The notes beneath the pieces were generated by a model that had not been told where the DNA came from, made no database searches, and saw nothing but the letters and a program-made list of their open reading frames with translations. The position numbers were made by a program, and so were the translations under genes. A DNA stretch of 64,000 bases from Calliopsis andreniformis (Eukaryota > Arthropoda > Insecta > Hymenoptera > Andrenidae), in contig NW_027480423.1 of the NCBI RefSeq assembly GCF_051401765.1, positions 2,790,001 through 2,854,000 of the forward strand. Direction: 5' to 3'. Shown here in pieces: positions 51,249 to 63,400 of the stretch (position 1 is the stretch's first letter; each line of letters starts with the position of its first letter).

Positions 51249-53430
51249 AGAAGTCAACGCCAGAAGCATAAGATACAATATAAATACAACAGTTTTTCTA
51301 TCATGTAAAACGAGTAATTGCAACCAGTATGAAAGTTGTGGTCATTTCTACGTTCCGGGCAACCTAGGCTTCACTCTATGGCGTTCTTCCACCACATCGA
51401 ATAGCTACGGCCTCAGAAGTCATCGCCTGAAGCATAAAATACAATAAGAATACAATAGTCTTTCCATCGTATAGAACGAATAATAGCAACCAGTGTGAAA
51501 GTTATGGTCACTTCTACGTTCCGGGCAACCTAGGCTTCACTCTAGGGCGTTGCTCCACCAGATCAAACAGTTAGGGCCTTAGAAGTCAACGCCCGCAGCA
51601 TAAAATACAAAATAAATAGAAAAGTTTTTCCATTGTATAAAACGAATAATAGCAACCAGTGTGAAAGTTATGGTCATTTCTACGTTCCGGGCAACCTAGG
51701 TTTCACGCTAGGGCGTTGCTCCAACAGATTGAATAGTTAGGGCCTTAGTAGTCAACGCCAGAAGCATAAAATGCAATAAAAATACAACAGCTTTTCCATC
51801 GTACAAAAGGATTAATTACAACCAGTTTGAAAGTGATGGTCATTTCTACGTTCCGGGCAACCTATGCTTTACTCTAGGGCGTTGCTCCACCAGATCGAAT
51901 AGTTAGTGCCTTAGAAGTCAACGCCAGAAGCATAAAATACAATATAAACACAACAGTTTTTCCATCGTATAAAACGAATAATTGCTACCAGTATGGAAGT
52001 GATGGTCATTTCTATGTTCCGTGCAACCTAGGCCTCACGCTAGGGCGTTGTTCCACCAGACTGAATAGTTAGGGCCTAAGAAATCAACGCCAGAAGCATA
52101 AAATACAATATAAATACAACAGTTTTTCCATCGTATAAAACGAATAATTTCAACCAGTGTGAATGTTATGGTCATTTCTACATTCCGAGCAACCTAGGCT
52201 TCACTCTAGGGCGTTGGTCCACCAGATAGAATTGTTAGGGCCTAAGAAGTCAACGCCAGAAGCATAAGATACAATATAAATATAACAGTTTTTCCATCAT
52301 ATAACCGGAATAATTGCAACCAGTTTGAAAGTGATGGTCATTTCTACGTTCCGGGCAACCTTGGCTTCACTCTAGGGCGTTGCTCCACCAGATCGAATAG
52401 TTAGTGCCTTAGAAGTCAACGCCAGAAGCATAACATACAATATAAATACAACAGTTTTTCCAACGTATAAAACGAATAATTGCAACCAGTATGATAGTTA
52501 TGGTCATTTCTACGTTCCGGGCAACCTAGGCTTCACTCTATGGCGTTCTTCCACTACATCGAATAGCAACGGCCTCAGAAGTCAACGCCTGAAGCATAAA
52601 ATACAATAAAAGTACAACAGTCTTTCCGTCCTGTAACAGGAATAATTGCAACCCTTGTGAAAGTGATGGTCATTTGTACGTTCCAGGCAACCTAGGCTTC
52701 ACTCTAGGGCGTTGTTCCACCAGATCGAATTGTTAGGGCCTAACAAGTCAACGCCAGAAGCATAAGATACAATATAAATATAACAGTTTTTCCATCGTAT
52801 AGAACGTATAATAGCAACCAGTGTGAAAGTTATGGTCATTTCTACGTTCCGGGCAACCTAGGCTTCACTCTAGGGCGTTGCTCCACCAGATCAAACAGTT
52901 AGGGCCTTAGAAGTCAACGCCCGCAGCATAAAATACAAAATAAATAGAAAAGTTTTTCCATTGTATAAAACGAATAATAGCAACCAGTGTGAAAGTTATG
53001 GTCATTTCTACGTTCCGGGCAACCTAGGTTTCACGCTAGGGCGTTGCTCCAACAGATTGAATAGTTAGGGCCTTAGAAGTCAACGCCAGAAGCATAAAAT
53101 GCAATAAAAATACAACAGCTTTTCCATCGTACAAAAGGATTAATTGCAACCAGTTTGAAAGTGATGGTCATTTCTACGTTCCGGGCAACCTAGGCTTTAC
53201 TCTAGGGCGTTGCTCCACCAGATCGAATAGTTAGTGCCTTAGAAGTCAACGCCAGAAGCATAAAATACAATATAAACACAACAGTTTTTCCATCGTATAA
53301 AACGAATAATTGCTACCAGTATGGAAGTGATGGTCATTTCTACTTTCCGGGCAACCTAGGCTTCACCCTACGGCGTTGCTCCACCAGATCAAACAGTTAG
53401 GGCCTTAGAAGTCAACGCCCGAAGCATAAA
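51107..53430 (+). repeat. 14-monomer (2324 bp) higher-order repeat, copy A
   Basis: Tandem with 53431-55754 at exactly 2324 = 14 x 166: TTCCACCCGA at 51221 and 53545, AATAGAAAAG at 51615 and 53939, then at 52943 and 55267. An older 8-monomer (1328 bp) repeat is visible inside (51615 to 52943). Copies appear nearly identical, sharing rare marks such as TTAGTAGTCAACG, TAATTACAACC and CCTAACAAGTC. Confidence 0.94.
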
Positions 53431-55754
53431 ATACAATAAGAATACAATAGTCTTTCCATCCTATAACAGGAATAATTGCAACCCGTGTGGAAGTGATGGT
53501 CATTTGTACGTTCCAGGCAACCTAGGCTTCACTCTAGGGCGTTGTTCCACCCGATCGAATTGTTAGGGCCTAAGAAGTCAACGCCAGAAGCATAAGATAC
53601 AATATAAATACAACAGTTTTTCTATCATGTAAAACGAGTAATTGCAACCAGTATGAAAGTTGTGGTCATTTCTACGTTCCGGGCAACCTAGGCTTCACTC
53701 TATGGCGTTCTTCCACCACATCGAATAGCTACGGCCTCAGAAGTCATCGCCTGAAGCATAAAATACAATAAGAATACAATAGTCTTTCCATCGTATAGAA
53801 CGAATAATAGCAACCAGTGTGAAAGTTATGGTCACTTCTACGTTCCGGGCAACCTAGGCTTCACTCTAGGGCGTTGCTCCACCAGATCAAACAGTTAGGG
53901 CCTTAGAAGTCAACGCCCGCAGCATAAAATACAAAATAAATAGAAAAGTTTTTCCATTGTATAAAACGAATAATAGCAACCAGTGTGAAAGTTATGGTCA
54001 TTTCTACGTTCCGGGCAACCTAGGTTTCACGCTAGGGCGTTGCTCCAACAGATTGAATAGTTAGGGCCTTAGTAGTCAACGCCAGAAGCATAAAATGCAA
54101 TAAAAATACAACAGCTTTTCCATCGTACAAAAGGATTAATTACAACCAGTTTGAAAGTGATGGTCATTTCTACGTTCCGGGCAACCTATGCTTTACTCTA
54201 GGGCGTTGCTCCACCAGATCGAATAGTTAGTGCCTTAGAAGTCAACGCCAGAAGCATAAAATACAATATAAACACAACAGTTTTTCCATCGTATAAAACG
54301 AATAATTGCTACCAGTATGGAAGTGATGGTCATTTCTATGTTCCGTGCAACCTAGGCCTCACGCTAGGGCGTTGTTCCACCAGACTGAATAGTTAGGGCC
54401 TAAGAAATCAACGCCAGAAGCATAAAATACAATATAAATACAACAGTTTTTCCATCGTATAAAACGAATAATTTCAACCAGTGTGAATGTTATGGTCATT
54501 TCTACATTCCGAGCAACCTAGGCTTCACTCTAGGGCGTTGGTCCACCAGATAGAATTGTTAGGGCCTAAGAAGTCAACGCCAGAAGCATAAGATACAATA
54601 TAAATATAACAGTTTTTCCATCATATAACCGGAATAATTGCAACCAGTTTGAAAGTGATGGTCATTTCTACGTTCCGGGCAACCTTGGCTTCACTCTAGG
54701 GCGTTGCTCCACCAGATCGAATAGTTAGTGCCTTAGAAGTCAACGCCAGAAGCATAACATACAATATAAATACAACAGTTTTTCCAACGTATAAAACGAA
54801 TAATTGCAACCAGTATGATAGTTATGGTCATTTCTACGTTCCGGGCAACCTAGGCTTCACTCTATGGCGTTCTTCCACTACATCGAATAGCAACGGCCTC
54901 AGAAGTCAACGCCTGAAGCATAAAATACAATAAAAGTACAACAGTCTTTCCGTCCTGTAACAGGAATAATTGCAACCCTTGTGAAAGTGATGGTCATTTG
55001 TACGTTCCAGGCAACCTAGGCTTCACTCTAGGGCGTTGTTCCACCAGATCGAATTGTTAGGGCCTAACAAGTCAACGCCAGAAGCATAAGATACAATATA
55101 AATATAACAGTTTTTCCATCGTATAGAACGTATAATAGCAACCAGTGTGAAAGTTATGGTCATTTCTACGTTCCGGGCAACCTAGGCTTCACTCTAGGGC
55201 GTTGCTCCACCAGATCAAACAGTTAGGGCCTTAGAAGTCAACGCCCGCAGCATAAAATACAAAATAAATAGAAAAGTTTTTCCATTGTATAAAACGAATA
55301 ATAGCAACCAGTGTGAAAGTTATGGTCATTTCTACGTTCCGGGCAACCTAGGTTTCACGCTAGGGCGTTGCTCCAACAGATTGAATAGTTAGGGCCTTAG
55401 AAGTCAACGCCAGAAGCATAAAATGCAATAAAAATACAACAGCTTTTCCATCGTACAAAAGGATTAATTGCAACCAGTTTGAAAGTGATGGTCATTTCTA
55501 CGTTCCGGGCAACCTAGGCTTTACTCTAGGGCGTTGCTCCACCAGATCGAATAGTTAGTGCCTTAGAAGTCAACGCCAGAAGCATAAAATACAATATAAA
55601 CACAACAGTTTTTCCATCGTATAAAACGAATAATTGCTACCAGTATGGAAGTGATGGTCATTTCTACTTTCCGGGCAACCTAGGCTTCACCCTACGGCGT
55701 TGCTCCACCAGATCAAACAGTTAGGGCCTTAGAAGTCAACGCCCGAAGCATAAA
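53431..55754 (+). repeat. 14-monomer (2324 bp) higher-order repeat, copy B
   Basis: Second tandem copy. It ends where ATACAATAAGAATACAATAG in copy A's continuation is replaced by ATACAAAATAAATAGAACAG at about 55755. Confidence 0.94.
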
Positions 55755-57435
55755 ATACAAAATAAATAGAACAGTTTTTCCATTGTATTAAACGAATAAT
55801 AGCAACCAGTGTGAAAGTTATGGTCATTTCTACGTTCCGTGCAACCTAGGCATCACGCTAGGGCGTTGCTCCAACAGATTGAATAGTTAGGGCCTTAGAA
55901 GTCAACGCCAGAAGCATAAGATACAATATAAATATAACAGTTTTTCCACCATATAACCGGAATAATTGCAACCAGTTTGAAAGTGATGGTCACTTCTACG
56001 TTCCGGGCAACCTTGGCGTCACTCTAGGGCGTTGCTCCACCAGATCGAATAGTTAGTGCCTTAGAAGTCAACGCCAGAAGCATAAAATACAATAAAAATA
56101 CAACAGTCTTTCCGTCCTATAACAGGAATAATTGCAACCCTTGTGAAAGTGATGGTCATTAGTACGTTCCAGGCAACCTAGGCTTCACTCTAGGGCGTTG
56201 TTCCACCAGATCGAATTGTTAGGGCCTAAGAAGTCTACGCCCGAAGCATAAAATACAGTATAAATGCAACAGTTTTTCCATTGTATAGCATAACCAATTG
56301 CAACCAGTGCGAAAGTAACGATCATTTCGACGTTTCGGGCGTCCTAGACTCAACTCTGAGGCGTTGCTCCACCAGATCGAAGAGTTAGGGTCTAAGAAGT
56401 CAACACCGGAAACATAAAATACAATATAAAAACAACAGCTTTTCCATCGTATAAAACGAATAATAGCAGCCAGTGTGAAAGTTATGCTCATTTCTACGTT
56501 CCGGGCAACCTAGGCTTCACTGTAGGGCGTTGCTCCACCAGATCAAACAGTTAGGGCCTTAGAAGCCAACGCCCGAAGCATTAAATACAAAATAAATAGA
56601 ACAGTTTTTCCATCGTATAAAACGAACAATTGCAACCAGTGTGAAAGTTAAGGTCATTTCTACGTTCCGGGCAACCTAGGCTTCACGCTAGGGCGTTGCT
56701 CCAACAGATTGAATAGTTAGGGCCTTAGAAGTCAACGCCGGAAGCATAAAATGCAATAAAAATACAACAGCTTTTCCATCGTACAAAAGGATTAATTGCA
56801 ACCAGTTTGAAAGTGATGGTCATTTCTACGTTGCGGGCAACCTAGGCTTCACTCTAGGGCGTTGCTCCACCAGATCGAATAACTAGGGCCTTAGAAGTCT
56901 ACGCCCGAAGCATAAAATACAATATAAATAGAACAGTTTTACCATCGTATAAAACGAATAATTGCTACCGGTGTGAAAGTTATGGTCATTTCTATGATCC
57001 GGGCAACCTAGACTTCACCCTAGGTCGTTGTTCCACCAGATCGAATTGTTAGGGCCTAAGAAGTCAACGCCAGAAGCATAAGATACAATATAAATAGAAC
57101 AGTTTTTCCATCGTATGAAACGATTAATTGCTACCGTTGTGAAAGTTATGGTCATTTCTACGTTCCGGGCAACCTAGGCTTCACCATAGGGCGTTGTTCA
57201 ACCAGATGGAATAGTTAGGGCATAAGAAGTCAACGCCAGAAGCATAAAATACAATATAAATACAACAGTTTTTCAATCGTATAAAACGAGTAATTGCAAC
57301 CAGTATGAAAGATAACGTCATTTCTACGTTCCCAGCAACCTAGGCTTCACCCTAGGGCGTCGCTCCAACAGATTGAATAGTTAGGGCCTTAGAAGTCAAC
57401 GCCCGACGCATAAAATGCAAAAAAATGCAACAGTT
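55755..57435 (+). repeat. Mosaic satellite monomers with a copy of the 28.2 kb diverged unit
   Basis: About ten monomers. 56230-56610 matches 57727-58100 (offset 1493, about 9 monomers) and 28184-28560. One shortened linker (GCAAAAAAATGC near 57417) is seen. No non-satellite sequence. Confidence 0.82.
56276..56441 (+). repeat. Diverged monomer subtype, copy 5 (subfamily II)
   Basis: Subfamily II markers GCATAACC and GCGTCCTAGACTCAAC. Private change GGAAACATAAAATAC near the 3' end. Separated from copy 6 by about nine monomers (offset 1493 bp). Confidence 0.9.
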
Positions 57436-59410
57436 TTTCCATCGTATAAAAGGATTAATTGCAACCAGTTTGAAAGTGATGGTCACTTCTACGTTCCGGG
57501 CAACCTAGGCTTCACTCTAGGGCGTTGCTCCACCAGATCGAAAAGCTAGGGCCTTAGAAGTCAACGCCCGAAGCATAAAATACAAAGTAAATAGTTCAGT
57601 TTTTCCATTGTATAAAACGTATAATTGCTACCGGTGTGAAAGTTATGGTCATTTCTACGTTCCGGGCAACCTAGGCTTCACCCTAGGTCGTTGTTCCACC
57701 AGATGGAATAGTTAGGGCCTTAGAAGTCAACGCCCGAAGTATAAAATACAGTATAAATACAACAGTTTAGCCATTGTATAGCATAACCAATTGCAACCAG
57801 TGCGAAAGTAACGATCATTTCGACGTTTCGGGCGTCCTAGACTCAACTCTGAGGCGTTGCTCCACCAGATCGAAGAGTTAGGGTCTAAGAAGTCAACACC
57901 GGAAGCATAAAATACTATATAAAAACAACAGCTTTTCCATCGTATAGAACGAATAATAGCAGCCAGTGTGAAAGTTATGCTCATTTCTACGTTCCGGGCA
58001 ACCTAGGCTTCACTGTAGGGCGTTGCTCCACCAGATCAAACAGTTAGGGCCTTAGAAGCCAACGCCCGAAGCATTAAATACAAAATAAATAGAACAGTTT
58101 TTCCATCGTATAAAAGGAATAATTGCAACCAGTGTGAAAGTTATAGTTATTTCTACGTTCCGGGCAACCTAGGCTTCACCCCAGGTCGTTGCTCCACCAG
58201 GTCGAATAGTTAGGGCCCAAGAAGTGAACGCCAGCAGCATAAAATACAATATAAATACAACAGTTCTTCCATCCTATAACAGGAATAATTGCAACCAGTT
58301 TGAAAGTGATGGTCATTTCTACGTTCCGGGCAACCTTTACTTCACTCTAGGGCGTTGCTCCACCACATCGAATAGCTACGGCCTCAGAAGTCAGCGCCAG
58401 AAGCATAAAATACAGTATAAACACAACTGTTTTTCCATCGTATAAAACGAATAATTGCTACCAGTATGGAAGTGATGGTCATTTCTACGTTCCGGGCAAC
58501 CTAGGCCTCACTCTAGGGCGTTGTTCCACCAGATTGAGTAGTTAGGGCCTAAGAAATCAACGCCAGAAGCATAAAATACAATATAAATATAACAGTTTTT
58601 GCATCGTATAAAACGAATAATTTCAACCAGTGTGAATGTTATGGTCATTTCTACGTTCCGGGCAACCTAGGCTTCACACTAGGGCGTTGATCTACCTGAT
58701 AGAATAGTTAGGGCCTTAGAAGTCAACGCCAGAAGCATAAAATTCAATAAAGATGCAACAGTTTTTCCATTGTATAGCAGGACTAACTGCAAACAGTGAG
58801 AAAGTACTGGACATCTCTACGTTCCGGGTAACCTAGGCTTCACTCTAGGGCGTTGTTCCACCAGATCGAACAGTTAGGGCCTAAGAAGGCAACGCCAGAA
58901 GCATAAAATACGATATAAATACAACAGTTTTTCAATCGTATAAAACGAGTAATTGCAACCAGTACGAAAGTTAACGTCATTTCTACGTTCCGGACAACCT
59001 AGGCTTCACCCTAGGGCGTTGCTCCAACAGATTGAATAGCTAGGGCCTTAGAAGTCAACGCCGGAAGCATAAAATGCAATAAAAGTACATCAGTTTTTCC
59101 ATCGTATAAAAGGATTAATTGCAACCAGTTTGAAAGTGATGGTCACTTCTACGTTCCGGGCAACCTAGGCTTTACTCTAGGGCGTTGCTCCACCAGATCG
59201 AATAGTTAGTGCCTTAGAAGTCAACGCCAGAAGCATAAAATACAATATAAACACAACAGTTTTTCCATCGTATAAAACGAATAATTGCTACCATTAAGGA
59301 AGTGATGGTCATTTCTACGTTCCGGGCAACCTAGGCCTCACTCTAGGGCGTTGTTCCACCAGATTGAATAGTTAGGGCCTTAGAAGTCAACACCCGAAGC
59401 ATAAAATACA
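57436..59410 (+). repeat. Long-range duplicated block, copy B (partner 27893-29700)
   Basis: Counterpart of 27893-29700 about 29.5 kb away, containing the diverged monomer at 57769. It has one extra monomer at about 59040-59205 (GGAAGCATAAAATGC type, AAAGTACATCAG). Confidence 0.87.
57769..57934 (+). repeat. Diverged monomer subtype, copy 6 (subfamily II)
   Basis: Subfamily II markers as in copies 3 and 5. The T-run is interrupted (CAGTTTAGCC instead of CAGTTTTTCC). Shares TACTATATAAAAACAACAGC with copy 3 and is its counterpart in the 57.4-59.4 kb block. Confidence 0.9.
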
Positions 59411-60416
59411 AAATAAATAGAACAGTTTTTCCATCGTATAAAACGAATAATTGCTACCGGTGCGAAAGTTATGGTCATTTCTATGTTCCGGGCAACCTAG
59501 GCTTCACCCTAGGTCGTTGTTCTACCATATCGAATTGATAGGGCCTAAGAAGTCAACGCCAGAAGCATAAGATACAATATAAATAGAACAGTTTTTCCAT
59601 CGTATGAAACGATTAATTGCTACCGGTGTGAAAGTTATGGTCATTTCTACGTTCCGGGCAACCTAGGCTTCACCATAGGGCGTTGTTCCACCAGACGGAA
59701 TGGTTAGGGCATAAGAAGTCAACGCCAGAAGCATAAAATACAATATAAATACAACAGTTTTTCAATCGTATAAAACGAGTAATTGCAACCAGTATGAAAG
59801 TTAACGTCATTTCTACGTTCCGAGCAACCTAGGCTTCACCCTAGGGCGTCGCTCCAACAGATTGAATAGTTAGGGCCTTAGAAGTCAACACCCGAAGCAT
59901 AAAATACAAAATAAATAGAACAGTTTTTCCATCGTATAAAACGAATAATTGCAACCAGTGTGAAAGTTATGGTTATTTCTACGTTCCGTGCAACCTAGGC
60001 TTCACCCCAGGTCGTTGCTCCACCAGGTCGAATAGTTAGGGCCCAAGAAGTGAACGCCAGCAGCATAAAATACAATATAAATACAACAGCTCTTCCATCC
60101 TATAACAGGAATAATTGCAACCAGTTTGAAAGTGATGGTCATTTCTACGTTCCGGGCAACCTTTGCTTCACTCTAGGGCGTTGCTCCACCACATCGAATA
60201 GCTACGGCCTCAGAAGTCAGCGCCAGAAGCATAAAATACAGTATAAACACAACTGTTTTTCCATCGTATAAAACGAATAATTGCTACCAGTATGGAAGTG
60301 ATGGTCATTTCTACGTTCCGGGCAACCTAGGCCTCACTCTAGGGCGTTGCTCCACCAGATTGAGTAGTTAGGGCCTAAGAAATCAACGCCAGAAGCATAA
60401 AATTCAATAAAGATGC
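58110..60416 (+). repeat. 11-monomer-spaced repeat (offset 1826 bp)
   Basis: 58110-58590 recurs at 59936-60416: GGGCCCAAGAAGTGAACG at 58213 and 60039 (1826 = 11 x 166). The following 58650-59040 recurs instead at about 60808-61198 (offset 2157, 13 monomers minus 1), so the copies were rearranged by gain of two monomers. Confidence 0.83.
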
Positions 60417-63400
60417 AACAGCTTTCCATCGTATAGCAGGAATAACTGCAAACAGTGTGAAAGTACTGGTCATTTCTACGTTCCGGGTAACCTAGGCTTC
60501 ACCCCAGGTCGTTGTTCCACCAGATCGAATAGTTAGTGCCTTAGAAGTCAACGGCCGAAGCATAAAATACAAAATAAATAGAACTGTTTTTCCATCGTAT
60601 AAAACGAATAATTGCAACCAGTATGAAAGTTAACGTCATTTCTACGTTTCGGGCAACCTAGGCTTCACTCTAGGGCGTTGTTCCACCAGATCGAATTGTT
60701 AGGGCCTAAGAAGTCAACGCCAGAAGCATAAGATACAATATAAATATAACAGTTTTTCCATCGTATAGAACGAATAATAGCAACCAGAGTGAAAGTTATG
60801 GTCACTTCTACGTTCCGGGCAACCTAGGCTTCACACTAGGGCGTTGATCCACCTGATAGAATAGTTAGGGCCATAGAAGTCAACGCCAGAAGCATAAAAT
60901 TCAATAAAGATGCATCAGTTTTTCCATCGTATAGCAGGACTAACTGCAAACAGTGTGAAAGTACTGGACATCTCTACGTTCCGGGTAACCTAGGCTTCAC
61001 TCTAGGGCGTTGTTCCACCAGATCGAACAGTTAGGGCCTAAGAAGGCAACGCCAGAAGCATAAAATACGATATAAATACAACAGTTTTTCAATCGTATAA
61101 AACGAGTAATTGCAACCAGTACGAAAGTTAACGTCATTTCTACGTTCCGGACAACCTAGGCTTCACCCTTGGGCGTTGCTCCAACAGATTGAATAGTTAG
61201 GGCCTTAGAAGTCAACGCCTGAAGCATAAAATGCAATAAAAATACATCAGTTTTTCCATCGTATAAAAGGATTAATTGCAACCAGTTTGAAAGTGATGGT
61301 CACTTCTACGTTCCGGGCAACCTAGGCTTTACTCTAGGGCGTTGCTCCACCAGATCGAATAGTTAGTGCCTTAGAAGTCAACGCCAGAAGCATAAAATAC
61401 AATATAAACACAACAGTTTTTCCATCGTATAAAACGAATAATTGCTACCAGTAAGGAAGTGATGGTCATTTCTACGTTCCGGGCAACCTAGGCCTCACTC
61501 TAGGGCGTCGTTCCACCAGATTGAATAGTTAGGGCCTAAGTAATCAGCGCCAGAAGCATAAAATACAATATAAATATAACAGTTTTTCCATCGTATAAAA
61601 CGAATAATTTCAACCAGTGTGAAAGTTGTGGTCATTTCTACTTTCCGGGCAACCTAGGCTACACCCTAGGGCGTTGCTCCAACAGATTGAATAGTTAGGG
61701 CCTTAGAAGTCAATGGCCGAAGCATAAAATGCAATAAAAATACAACAGTTTTTCCATCCTATAAAAGGATTAATTGCAACCAGCTTGAAAGTGATGGTCA
61801 TTTCTACGTTCCGGGCAACCTAGGCTTCACTCTAGGGCGTTGCTCCACCAGATCGAATAGTTAGGGCCTTAGAAGTCAACGCCCGAAGCATAAAATGCAA
61901 TAAAAATACAACAGTGTTTCCATCATATAACAGGGACAATTGCAACCAGTTTGAAAGTGATGTCCAATTCTACGTTCCGCGCAACCTAGGCTTTTCTCCA
62001 GGGCGTTGCTCCACCAGATCGAAAAGTTACGGCCCAAGAAGTCAACGCCAGAAGCATAAAATACGATATAAATACAACAGCTTTTCCATCGTATAAAACG
62101 AATAATTCCAACCAGTGTGAAAGTTATGGTCATTTCTACGTTCCGGGCAATCTAGGCTTCACCCCAGGTCGTTGTTCCACCAGATCGAATAGTTAGGGCC
62201 TAAGAAGTGAACGCCAGCAGCATAAAATACAATAAAAATACAACAGTCTTTCCGTCCTATAACAGGAATAATTGAAACCCGTGTGAAAGTGATGGTCATT
62301 TGTACGTTCCAGGCAACCTAGGCTTCACTCTAGGGCGTTGTTCCACCAGATCGAATTGTTAGGGCCTAAGAAGTCAACGCCAGAAGCATAAGATGCAATA
62401 TAAATATAACAGTTTTTCCATCGTATAGAACGAATAATAGCAACCAGTGTGAAAGTTATGGTCACTTCTACGTTCCGGGCAACCTAGGCTTCACTATAGG
62501 GCGTTGCTCCACCAGATCAAACAGTTAGGGCCTTAGAAGTCAACGACCGAAGCATAAAATACAAAATAAATAGAACAGTTTTTCCATTGTATAAAACGAA
62601 TAATAGCAACCAGTGTGAAAGTTATGGTCATTTCTACGTTCGGGCAACCTGGGCTTTACTCTAGGGCGTTGCTCCACCAGATCAAACAGCTAGGGCCTTA
62701 GAAGTCAACGCCCGAAGCATAAAATACAATATACATATAACAGTTTTTCCATCGTATAGAACGAATAATAGCAACCAGTGTGAAAGTTAACGTCACTTCT
62801 ACTTTCCGGGCAACCTAGGCTTCACCCTAGGGCGTTGCTCCAACAGATTGAATTGTTAGGGCCTTGGAAGTCAACGCCCGATGCATAAAATACAAAATAA
62901 ATGGAACAGTTTTTCCATCGTGTAAAACGAATAATTGCTACTGGTGTGAAAATTATGGTCATTTCTACGTTCCGGGCAACCTAGGCTTCACCATACGGCG
63001 TTACTCCACCAGATCGAATAGTTAGGGCCTAAGAAGTGAACGCCAGAAGCATAAAATACAATATAAATACAACAGTTTTTCCATCATACAAAACGAATAA
63101 TTGCAACCAGTATGAAAGCTAGGGTCATTTCTACTTTACGGGCAACCTAGGCTACACCCTAGGGCGTTGCTCTTACAGATTGAATAGTTAGGGCCTTAGA
63201 AGTTAATGCCCGAAGCATAAAATGCAATAAAAATACAACAGTTTTTCCATCGTATAAAAGGATTAATTGCAACCAGTTTGAAAGTGATGGTCATTTCTAC
63301 GTTCCGGGCAACCTAGGCTTCACTCTAGGGCGTTGCTCCACCAGATCGAATAGTTAGGGCCTTAGAAGTCAACGCCAGAAGCATAAAATACAATATAAGT

